Below, piece by piece: positions 1 through 5,131 of a stretch of 5,131 bases of DNA (position 1 is its first letter; every line of letters starts with the position of its first letter). The notes beneath the pieces are model-generated. The model made no database searches. It saw only the letters and a program-made list of their open reading frames with translations, and was not told the origin of the DNA. Location: the NCBI GenBank assembly GCA_019420405.1, contig JAHZHF010000221.1, positions 1 through 5,131 on the forward strand, given 5' to 3'. Both the position numbers and the translations under genes were made by a program. Source of the stretch: Clostridiales bacterium. GTDB taxonomy: Bacteria > Bacillota > Clostridia > Lachnospirales > Lachnospiraceae.

Positions 1-542
1 TGGTGATCCATATTGATCCAGGGACAGCGTTTGGCACTGGGATGCACGAGACGACGCAGCTCTGTATCCGCCAGATCAGAAAGTATGTCTCTGAGGATAC
101 GCGGATTCTGGATGTAGGGTGCGGCAGCGGTATCCTGGGGATGCTGGCGCTGAAATTCGGCGCGGCATATTCTGTAGGGACGGATCTGGATCCCTGCGCC
201 ATCGACGCCACCCATGAAAATATGGAAGTAAACGGAATCGAGAAAGACCGCTATGAGGTGATGATCGGCAATATCATTGACGACAGGGCCGTGCAGGACA
301 AGGTCGGATACGGCTGCTATGATATCGTTGCAGCCAATATTCTGGCGGATGTTCTTGTAGAGCTGACCCCGGTGATCGTAAATCAGTTAAAGCCGGGCGG
401 AATCTACATTACAAGCGGAATCATTGACGACAAGGAACAGACCGTTGTAGATGCGGTGAAGAAGGCAGGGCTGACTGTGCTCGACGTGACATATCAGGGC
501 GAATGGGTCTGTGTTACGGCGCGGAAGGACGAAAACCTCTGA
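1..542 (+). CDS. prmA: Ribosomal protein L11 methyltransferase PrmA, 5'-truncated by window edge
   Basis: SAM-dependent methyltransferase that methylates ribosomal protein L11 in the cytoplasm. Only the C-terminal catalytic part is visible, 179 residues starting at base 3; the family is usually about 300 residues, so roughly the first 40% lies outside the window. The GTG at base 3 is an internal valine, not a start, because it falls just before the family signature IDPGTAFGTGMHETT (visible residues 4-18). SAM motif I is ILDVGCGSGILG (35-46), an acidic SAM-ribose region TDLDPCAI follows (60-67), and the NILA motif (112-115) matches the substrate-side motif of PrmA. The gene ends with TGA at 540-542, 43 bases before rsmE. 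In B. subtilis the orthologue (yqeT) lies after dnaJ and before yqeU (rsmE), so dnaJ may lie just upstream here; that is inference. Family assignment is very secure. Confidence 0.96.
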   Translation, partial: VIHIDPGTAFGTGMHETTQLCIRQIRKYVSEDTRILDVGCGSGILGMLALKFGAAYSVGTDLDPCAIDATHENMEVNGIEKDRYEVMIGNIIDDRAVQDKVGYGCYDIVAANILADVLVELTPVIVNQLKPGGIYITSGIIDDKEQTVVDAVKKAGLTVLDVTYQGEWVCVTARKDENL

Positions 543-572
543 TTATAAACTGAGAACGAGAAAGAGAAATGT

Positions 573-578
573 AAGGAG
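573..578 (+). promoter_or_regulatory. Ribosome binding site that sets the rsmE start
   Basis: AAGGAG at 573-578 lies 7 bases before ATG 586, with a further GGAGG abutting the ATG. The same frame is open back to an ATG at 511, but that start would overlap prmA and add 25 residues rich in Arg and Lys that do not look like the RsmE N-terminus. The Shine-Dalgarno and the family start MQQFFVE both favour 586. Confidence 0.8.
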
Positions 579-585
579 ACGGAGG

Positions 586-1338
586 ATGCAGCAGTTTTTT
601 GTGGAATCATCACAGATAAAAGAGAACAGTATTTATCTGGAAGGTGCGGATGTAAACCATATGAAAAATGTGCTCCGCATGAAACCCGGGGAGGATGTGC
701 GGATCTGTGACGGGAGCGGAAAGACGTATCTGTGCTGTGTGAACCGGTACGAAGAGGGATGCGCGGTTCTTGACATCTTCCGCACGCTGGATACAGATAC
801 AGAACTTCCGTCGAAAATCTGGCTGTTCCAGGGACTTCCCAAGGGGGATAAGATGGAGTGGATCGTGCAGAAGGCGGTGGAGCTGGGCGCGTATACTGTG
901 GTGCCATTTGCGGCGAAGCGCTCTGTGGTGAAGCTGGATAAAAAGAAGGCGGCGAAGAAGCAGGAGCGCTGGCAGGCCATTGCGAAAAGTGCGGCTGAGC
1001 AGTCCGGAAGAGGGATTGTCCCCGAGGTTTATTCCCCGGTGACATACGCGCAGGCGCTTGAGATGGCGAAGCCGCTGGATGTTCTCCTGATTCCCTATGA
1101 ACTGGAGGACGGGATGGAGGAGACTGCACGCCTGATCGAAGGGATACGCCCCGGGGATTCGGTGGGGATCTTTATCGGGCCTGAGGGCGGATTTGAGGAA
1201 GAGGAGGTAAGCCTGGCCAGGGAAGCAGGGGCCTCTCCGGTTACTCTCGGGAGACGGATCTTAAGAACGGAGACGGCGGGACTTACCGCACTGTCGATTC
1301 TGATGTATCAGATTGAGAGCCGTACGGCACGCGGTTGA
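586..1338 (+). CDS. rsmE: 16S rRNA (uracil-1498-N3) methyltransferase RsmE
   Basis: Methylates N3 of U1498 in 16S rRNA, at the decoding region of the 30S subunit, using SAM. The product is 250 residues, the normal family length. The N-terminal PUA-like RNA-binding part covers about residues 1-70, including NHMKNVLRM (24-32). The C-terminal SPOUT (trefoil-knot) methyltransferase domain shows LFQGLPKGDKMEWIVQKAVELG (80-101 region), the AAEQSGR motif (136-142), the SAM-binding knot motif IGPEGGF (197-203) and LGRRILRTETA (221-231). The start at ATG 586 is chosen over an upstream in-frame ATG at 511 because of its ribosome binding site and because residue 1 then fits the family. It follows prmA by 43 bases on the same strand, so co-transcription with prmA is likely. 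The TGA stop (1336-1338) lies inside a possible -35 element for the next gene. All key motifs are intact. Confidence 0.96.
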   Translation: MQQFFVESSQIKENSIYLEGADVNHMKNVLRMKPGEDVRICDGSGKTYLCCVNRYEEGCAVLDIFRTLDTDTELPSKIWLFQGLPKGDKMEWIVQKAVELGAYTVVPFAAKRSVVKLDKKKAAKKQERWQAIAKSAAEQSGRGIVPEVYSPVTYAQALEMAKPLDVLLIPYELEDGMEETARLIEGIRPGDSVGIFIGPEGGFEEEEVSLAREAGASPVTLGRRILRTETAGLTALSILMYQIESRTARG

Positions 1339-1362
1339 CCGGCCGGCGCGGTGATGCATAAT
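1335..1362 (+). promoter_or_regulatory. Possible sigma-A promoter for the desulfurase-thiI pair
   Basis: TTGACC at 1335-1340, overlapping the rsmE stop codon, is followed after 16 bases by CATAAT at 1357-1362. Each hexamer differs from consensus by one base. A start would fall near 1369 and give a leader of about 32 bases with the ribosome binding site in it. This would allow the desulfurase-thiI pair to be transcribed without prmA-rsmE, although read-through from upstream is equally possible. No terminator is visible between rsmE and the desulfurase. Confidence 0.45.
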
Positions 1363-1400
1363 TTATATAGTAAGAAAGAAAAAAGAAAAGGAAAGGAACT

Positions 1401-2558
1401 ATGGAAGTATATCTGGACAATTCCGCCACGACCCGGTGCTATCCGGAAGTGGGGGAGCTGGTATATAAAGTCATGTGTCAGGATTACGGGAATCCGTCTT
1501 CTCTGTACCGAAAAGGCGTGGAGGCGGAACACTATATCCGGGACGCCAGAGAAACGATCGCAAAGCTTCTGAAGGTGAATGCGAAGGAGATCTTTTTCAC
1601 CTCCGGCGGAACGGAGAGCGACAACCTGGCTCTGATCGGATGCGCCCGGGCCAACCGTCGCAGGGGCACTCATCTGATCACCACGGCGATCGAGCACCCG
1701 GCGATTCTGAACACGATGCGGTATCTGGAGGAGGAAGAAGGATTTCACGTCACTTATCTTCCGGTGGACGAATATGGAAGAGTCCGGCTGGACGAACTGG
1801 AAAAGGCGCTCTGCCCGGAGACAATCCTTGTATCCATCATGTATGTGAATAACGAGCTTGGAACTGTTCAGCCTATTCAGGAAGCTGTCCGCATGGTAAA
1901 GCAGTTCAACCCGTCGGTTCTCTTCCACACAGACGCAGTGCAGGGATTCGGAAAATACAGGATCTGGCCGAAGCGGATGGGAATTGATCTGCTTTCAGCC
2001 AGCGGACATAAGATCCACGGGCCAAAGGGCGTGGGATTTCTGTATATTGACAGCCGGGTGAAGATCCATCCGATTCTGTTCGGCGGAGGCCAGCAGAGAG
2101 ATATCCGTTCCGGTACGGAAAACGTACCGGGGATCGCAGGGCTTGCCCTGGCGTCCAGGATGATCTATCAGGATCTGGAGATGAAGACGGCGCTGATGAG
2201 AGAGCTGAAAGAATATTTCATTGAAGGCCTCCAAAAGATTGAAAATACGGTTGTGCACGGGCTGACGGATGAAGGAAGCGCTCCCCATATTGTGAGCGCC
2301 GGAATCGGAGGCGTGCGCAGCGAGGTTCTTCTTCACACGCTGGAGGACAAAGGGATCTGCGTTTCCTCGGGATCGGCCTGTTCTTCGAACCATCCTGCGG
2401 TCAGCGGAGTGCTCAAAGCCATCGGGACTCCTCAGAAGTATCTGAATGCGACGCTGAGATTCAGTATGTCCGAATTTACAACAAAAGAAGAAATTGACTA
2501 TACACTGGAAACATTATATAATTGTGTACCGGTGCTTCGTAAATTTACACGGCGCTGA
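1401..2558 (+). CDS. Cysteine desulfurase, NifS/IscS family, probably the ThiI partner
   Basis: PLP-dependent enzyme that removes sulfur from L-cysteine, giving alanine and an enzyme-bound persulfide for a sulfur acceptor. It is 385 residues, the normal size. Visible motifs are the N-terminal YLDNSATT (4-11), TSGGTESDN (67-75), PLP-stacking His99 in IEHP, NNELGTVQP (150-158), Asp178 and Gln181 in TDAVQG, the PLP Schiff-base Lys204 in SGHKIHGPKG, RSGTEN (236-241) and the catalytic Cys327 in SGSACSS, within a long mobile loop as in IscS-type (class I) enzymes. LRFS (352-355) is near the C-terminus. The start at ATG 1401 is supported by AAGGA at 1388-1392. The gene precedes thiI by 66 bases, and no IscU or NifU scaffold gene is visible. 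In B. subtilis the equivalent nifZ-thiI pair is a dedicated desulfurase and tRNA thiolase; the same role here is inferred from context. A more general Fe-S role cannot be excluded. Confidence 0.95.
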   Translation: MEVYLDNSATTRCYPEVGELVYKVMCQDYGNPSSLYRKGVEAEHYIRDARETIAKLLKVNAKEIFFTSGGTESDNLALIGCARANRRRGTHLITTAIEHPAILNTMRYLEEEEGFHVTYLPVDEYGRVRLDELEKALCPETILVSIMYVNNELGTVQPIQEAVRMVKQFNPSVLFHTDAVQGFGKYRIWPKRMGIDLLSASGHKIHGPKGVGFLYIDSRVKIHPILFGGGQQRDIRSGTENVPGIAGLALASRMIYQDLEMKTALMRELKEYFIEGLQKIENTVVHGLTDEGSAPHIVSAGIGGVRSEVLLHTLEDKGICVSSGSACSSNHPAVSGVLKAIGTPQKYLNATLRFSMSEFTTKEEIDYTLETLYNCVPVLRKFTRR

Positions 2559-2624
2559 TCTGCCGGACACGGCAAAAAGAGGCGGCCGGGCGGTGTATGC
2601 CGCGGAAAGAAAAAGGAGAGAATC

Positions 2625-3815
2625 ATGACATTCCATTCATTTTTGATAAAATATGGTGAGATCGGAATCAAGGGAAAGAACCGTTATATATTCGAAGACG
2701 CCCTTGTGCGCCAGATCAGGTACGTGCTCCAGGGCGTGGACGGGGAGTTCCTCGTGCACAAGTGCCACGGGCGGGTTTATGTGGACTGCGAGGGTGAGTA
2801 CGATTACGAGGAGACAATCGAGAGCCTCAAGAAAGTATTCGGCATCGTGGGGATCTGTCCGGTGGTGAGAAAGCCGGTGCGGGAGCTGGATGAGCTTAAA
2901 AAAGATGTAGTCGCTTACGTGGGTGAGATGTACCCCGAGGGGAATAAGACTTTTAAAGTGGAAGCGAGACGTGCGAATAAGAGATATCCGGTGAACTCCA
3001 TGGAGATCAACTGTGAGCTGGGCGAAGCGGTGCTGGACGCATATCCTGAGATGAAAGTGGATGTGCACAATCCGGAAGTCCGGCTGAATGTGGAGATCCG
3101 GGAGGAGGTCTATCTTTATTCAGAGATCATCCCGGGACCGGGCGGTATGCCGGTCGGGACGAACGGAAGCGCCATGCTGCTCTTATCCGGCGGGATCGAC
3201 AGCCCGGTGGCCGGATACATGGTGGCAAAGAGAGGCGTGGAGATCGAGGCGGTTTACTTCCACGCGCCGCCGTATACGAGCGAGAGAGCGAAGGAAAAGG
3301 TGGTTGATCTGGCCCGTCTTGTCTCCGCGTACGCAGGCCCGATTAAGCTCCATATCGTAAACTTCACGGATATCCAGCTCTACATCTATGAGAAGTGCCC
3401 GCATGATGAGCTGACGATCATCATGCGCCGGTATATGATGCGGATCGCGGAGCATTTCGCGAAAAAGGACGGATGCCTCGGACTGATTACGGGAGAGAGT
3501 ATCGGACAGGTGGCAAGCCAGACGATGCAGAGTCTGATGGCGACCAACGCCGTATGCACTCTTCCGGTATACCGTCCGCTGATCGGATTTGACAAGAGGG
3601 AGATCGTTGAGATCTCGGAGAAGATCGACACTTATGAGACATCAATCCTGCCATATGAGGACTGCTGTACGATCTTTGTGGCAAAGCACCCGGTGACAAA
3701 GCCGAACGTAGAGCGGATTGAGAAGTCCGAACTGAATCTGACAGAGAAGATCGACGAACTGATGAAGACTGCTATTGAGACGGCAGAAGTCGTGACTGTA
3801 AGACAGGAGAACTAA
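2625..3815 (+). CDS. thiI: tRNA 4-thiouridine synthetase ThiI, short form without rhodanese domain
   Basis: Makes 4-thiouridine at position 8 of tRNA: it adenylates U8 with ATP and then receives persulfide sulfur; in some bacteria it also feeds thiamine thiazole synthesis. It is 396 residues, compared with about 480 for E. coli ThiI, so the C-terminal rhodanese domain is absent, as in B. subtilis. Domains in order: N-terminal ferredoxin-like part beginning LIKYGEIGIKGKNR (7-20), a THUMP tRNA-binding domain to about residue 165, then the PP-loop ATPase with SGGIDSPVAGY (188-198) and ITGESIGQVASQT (288-300). The Cys347-Cys348 pair in YEDCCTIF probably includes the equivalent of E. coli Cys344, which acts in sulfur transfer. 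There is no CxxC motif, so it does not look like the Fe-S archaeal ThiI. AGGAG at 2614-2618 is 6 bases before the ATG. The desulfurase immediately upstream is the likely sulfur donor. Confidence 0.96.
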   Translation: MTFHSFLIKYGEIGIKGKNRYIFEDALVRQIRYVLQGVDGEFLVHKCHGRVYVDCEGEYDYEETIESLKKVFGIVGICPVVRKPVRELDELKKDVVAYVGEMYPEGNKTFKVEARRANKRYPVNSMEINCELGEAVLDAYPEMKVDVHNPEVRLNVEIREEVYLYSEIIPGPGGMPVGTNGSAMLLLSGGIDSPVAGYMVAKRGVEIEAVYFHAPPYTSERAKEKVVDLARLVSAYAGPIKLHIVNFTDIQLYIYEKCPHDELTIIMRRYMMRIAEHFAKKDGCLGLITGESIGQVASQTMQSLMATNAVCTLPVYRPLIGFDKREIVEISEKIDTYETSILPYEDCCTIFVAKHPVTKPNVERIEKSELNLTEKIDELMKTAIETAEVVTVRQEN

Positions 3816-3839
3816 AGATTCAGAAGTTTCCCATAGAAG

Positions 3840-3871
3840 AAAAAAGCTGTCTCAATCTGAGACAGCTTTTT
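3840..3871. terminator. Bidirectional rho-independent terminator between thiI and the HPr-like gene
   Basis: A perfect 9-bp stem, GCTGTCTCA (3846-3854) and TGAGACAGC (3858-3866), closes an ATC loop. Five T follow on the plus strand (3867-3871). Six A precede it (3840-3845) and become a T-tract when read on the minus strand. It therefore fits termination of the rightward thiI transcript, 25 bases after the thiI stop, and of the leftward HPr-like transcript. Confidence 0.92.
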
Positions 3872-3877
3872 ATGTAA

Positions 3878-3895
3878 ATGTGCTCTCCGGCACAT
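3878..3895. other. Small inverted repeat after the HPr-like stop codon
   Basis: ATGTGC (3878-3883) and GCACAT (3890-3895) form a 6-bp stem with a 6-base loop. Neither strand has a T-tract directly after it, so it is not a convincing terminator by itself. It would lie in the 3' end of the HPr-like transcript, just before the main terminator hairpin, where it might help protect the RNA end. Function is unknown and a chance palindrome is possible. Confidence 0.35.
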
Positions 3896-3909
3896 GTACT
3901 GACAAATGA

Positions 3910-4143
3910 TTATTTGATAATGTAAGAATCCAGTGCAGCGAGGATATCGTCTACATTACCGTCAGCGTGAATGTTCAGGTCGATCGGTTTTGAGAGATCC
4001 AGGCTGAAGATTCCCATGATGGATTTGGCATCTATAACGTATCTTCCGGATACTAAATCAAAATCATTGTCATACTTTGTAATCTCGTTTACAAAAGATT
4101 TTACTTTGTCGATTGAGTTTAATGAAATCTGTACTGTTTTCAT
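3910..4143 (-). CDS. HPr-like protein without the phosphocarrier histidine
   Basis: A 77-residue cytoplasmic protein of the HPr/Crh fold. HPr carries phosphate from EI to sugar EIIs through His15, and in Firmicutes it is also phosphorylated on Ser46 by HPr kinase to control carbon catabolite repression. From memory of B. subtilis HPr, a gap-free alignment pairs Tyr24 with Tyr29 and Ser41 in KSIMGIFSL with Ser46. The same register puts Ser10 at His15 and Asp12 at Arg17, so the GIHARPA active site is missing. It therefore should not act in the PTS phosphorelay; a regulatory, Crh-like role through Ser41 is inference. The start ATG (4143-4141) has AAGGAGG about 11 bases upstream. Hand-counted GC is about 36% (85 of 234), clearly lower than the neighbours. 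It converges on thiI, diverges from mtaB, and stands alone between its own promoter and a shared terminator. Automatic pipelines would probably call it an HPr phosphocarrier. Confidence 0.88.
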   Translation of the reverse strand: MKTVQISLNSIDKVKSFVNEITKYDNDFDLVSGRYVIDAKSIMGIFSLDLSKPIDLNIHADGNVDDILAALDSYIIK

Positions 4144-4173
4144 TTTAAATAGTCCCTCCTTGAATCATACAAT
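4144..4173 (+). promoter_or_regulatory. Weak candidate promoter for mtaB
   Basis: TTTAAA (4144-4149), 18 bases, then TACAAT (4168-4173). The -10 is good and the -35 is poor. mtaB needs its own promoter somewhere here, because a terminator and a gene on the opposite strand lie to its left, and I found no better match. It overlaps the leader and ribosome binding site of the HPr-like gene on the other strand. Confidence 0.25.
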
Positions 4174-4190
4174 AAAGTAAGGCCGTCTGA

Positions 4191-4216
4191 CCCTAGCTAT
4201 ATTCTACGAGATAGGG
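4191..4216. repeat. Short inverted repeat around the HPr-like promoter -10
   Basis: CCCTA (4191-4195) and TAGGG (4212-4216) are perfect 5-bp inverted arms with centres 21 bases apart, about two helical turns. One arm lies at the expected start point of the HPr-like transcript and the other in the promoter spacer, a position suited to an operator. The arms are short enough to occur by chance. Confidence 0.25.
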
Positions 4217-4229
4217 ACATAAAAGTCAA
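4201..4229 (-). promoter_or_regulatory. Sigma-A type promoter of the HPr-like gene
   Basis: Read on the minus strand, TTGACT (4229-4224) is separated by exactly 17 bases from TAGAAT (4206-4201), each hexamer one base off consensus. Transcription would start near 4194, giving a leader of about 50 bases that includes the AAGGAGG site. This is the best promoter in the window and suggests strong, independent expression. Confidence 0.75.
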
Positions 4230-4261
4230 GAAACAATAGAGGAAAAAAGAGGTAAATTTAC

Positions 4262-5131
4262 ATGAAAAAAGCAGCGCTTCACAATCTGGGATGCAAGGTA
4301 AACGCGTATGAAACAGAGGCCATGCAGGAGATGCTTGAGCAGGCAGGATATGAGATCGTTCCCTTTCGGGAGGGGGCGGATATCTATGTGATCAACACCT
4401 GTACCGTGACCAATATTGCGGACCGGAAATCCCGCCAGATGCTTCATCGCGCCAGGAAGATGAACCCTGATGCGGTGGTTGTGGCTGCCGGATGTTATGT
4501 CCAGGCGCAGGATGGAAAAGAAGTGGATCCGTGCATCGATATTGTGCTCGGAAATAATCACAAAAAGGATCTTGTCAGGATTCTCGAGGAATATGAGCGT
4601 GAGCGCTCCAAAGGAAGCCGGGAGCATACGTGTGTAACTGAGATGGAAGAGATCGGGCGGACGAAGGAGTATGAGTCTCTTCATCTGACCCGGCCGGGAG
4701 ATCACACGCGGGCGTATATCAAAGTCCAGGACGGCTGCAACCAGTTCTGTACTTATTGTATCATCCCTTACGCAAGAGGACGCGTGAGGAGCCGGGCAGT
4801 GGAGGAGGTCGTCAGAGAGGTGACGGACCTGGCGCAGAACGGATACCGGGAGGTTGTCCTTACGGGAATCCACCTGAGCTCCTACGGGATCGATTTTGAC
4901 GGGGAGAGACATCTGATGGAGCTGATCCGCGAGGTTCACAAAGTGGACGGGATCATGCGGATTCGTCTGGGGTCTCTGGAGCCGGGGATCGTGACCGAAG
5001 AGTTTGCCCGTGAGCTCGCGTCCCTTCCGAAAATCTGTCCTCATTTTCACCTTTCTCTGCAGAGCGGATGTGACGCTACGCTAAAGAGAATGAACCGGAG
5101 ATATACGAGCGGAGAATACTATGAGAAATGT
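4262..5131 (+). CDS. mtaB: tRNA t6A37 methylthiotransferase MtaB, 3'-truncated by window edge
   Basis: Radical-SAM enzyme that converts t6A to ms2t6A at position 37 of tRNAs reading ANN codons, next to the anticodon. The first 290 residues are present and the frame is open to the window edge; the family is about 430-450 residues, so the rest of the radical-SAM domain and the TRAM domain are missing. The N-terminal UPF0004 domain holds the auxiliary Fe-S cluster cysteines Cys11 (NLGCKVN), Cys47 (NTCTVTN) and Cys78 (AAGCYVQ). The radical-SAM CxxxCxxC is Cys159, Cys163 and Cys166 (GCNQFCTYCIIPYARGR). LGCKVNAYETEAM and LTGIHLSSYG (200-209) favour MtaB over MiaB or RimO. AGAGG at 4248-4252 precedes ATG 4262 by 9 bases. 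The gene diverges from the HPr-like gene. In B. subtilis the orthologue (yqeV) directly follows rsmE (yqeU); here about 2.9 kb separates them. Confidence 0.95.
   Translation, partial: MKKAALHNLGCKVNAYETEAMQEMLEQAGYEIVPFREGADIYVINTCTVTNIADRKSRQMLHRARKMNPDAVVVAAGCYVQAQDGKEVDPCIDIVLGNNHKKDLVRILEEYERERSKGSREHTCVTEMEEIGRTKEYESLHLTRPGDHTRAYIKVQDGCNQFCTYCIIPYARGRVRSRAVEEVVREVTDLAQNGYREVVLTGIHLSSYGIDFDGERHLMELIREVHKVDGIMRIRLGSLEPGIVTEEFARELASLPKICPHFHLSLQSGCDATLKRMNRRYTSGEYYEKC

Noticed and set aside
511..585. Longer rsmE start adding 25 residues
   Set aside because: Overlaps the end of prmA, encodes an Arg/Lys-rich stretch atypical for RsmE, and the good ribosome binding site sits before ATG 586.
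494..1129. Minus-strand open frame of 211 residues opposite rsmE
   Set aside because: Pro/Ser/His-rich shadow translation covering the rsmE coding region; no family features.
1308..1928. Minus-strand open frame of 206 residues opposite the desulfurase
   Set aside because: Overlaps the N-terminal half of a clearly conserved cysteine desulfurase and has no recognisable motif.
2561..2603. GC-rich small palindromes between the desulfurase and thiI (TGCCG-GACA-CGGCA, and GCGG/CCGC)
   Set aside because: Stems are only 4-5 bp with no T-tract, so they do not make a terminator or an attenuator that I can support.
2625..3815. Fe-S type ThiI with a CxxC cluster site, as in methanogens
   Set aside because: Cysteines at 258, 284, 311, 347 and 348 do not form a CxxC pair; the protein fits the Firmicute rhodanese-less type.
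3971..4180. Plus-strand open frame of 69 residues opposite the HPr-like gene
   Set aside because: The minus strand encodes a recognisable HPr fold with promoter, ribosome binding site and terminator; the plus frame has none of these.
4226..5050. Long minus-strand open frame of 274 residues opposite mtaB
   Set aside because: It lies wholly against mtaB, whose Fe-S and radical-SAM motifs are intact on the plus strand. Its translation shows no domain I recognise, and the open frame is explained by codon bias on the other strand.

Overview
The window reads as a chromosomal housekeeping segment of a Gram-positive, low-to-mid GC Firmicute, most likely a clostridial or Lachnospiraceae-type gut anaerobe. 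The reasons are strong AAGGAG/AGGAGG ribosome binding sites, a PrmA-RsmE pair and an MtaB gene as found in the B. subtilis dnaK-dnaJ-prmA-rsmE-mtaB neighbourhood, a NifS-type cysteine desulfurase paired with a short ThiI that lacks a rhodanese domain, and an HPr-like protein with the Gram-positive KSIMG motif. The species assignment is inference. I see no phage, transposon, CRISPR array, tRNA or rRNA.

Layout, left to right. Bases 1-542 hold the 3' part of prmA (+). RsmE (+) follows at 586-1338, then a cysteine desulfurase (+, 1401-2558) and ThiI (+, 2625-3815). A rho-independent hairpin with an A-run on one side and a T-run on the other (about 3840-3871) closes the rightward block, and probably also the converging leftward gene. 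That gene (-, 3910-4143) encodes a 77-residue HPr-fold protein. It keeps the regulatory serine motif but has no phosphocarrier histidine. It has a good sigma-A type promoter at 4201-4229 on the minus strand. The divergent gene, MtaB (+, from 4262), runs off the right edge.

Most genes here tune translation. PrmA methylates ribosomal protein L11, RsmE methylates 16S rRNA, the desulfurase plus ThiI put sulfur on tRNA U8, and MtaB adds a methylthio group to t6A37 of tRNA. The exception is the HPr-like gene. Compared with the B. subtilis order prmA-rsmE-mtaB, the desulfurase-thiI pair and the HPr-like gene sit between rsmE and mtaB.

The most interesting item is the His-less HPr-like protein: it resembles Crh in idea (active-site histidine gone, Ser46 equivalent kept) but has lost the whole HARPA motif. 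The rest is largely ordinary, and I do not see a convincing new multi-gene system.
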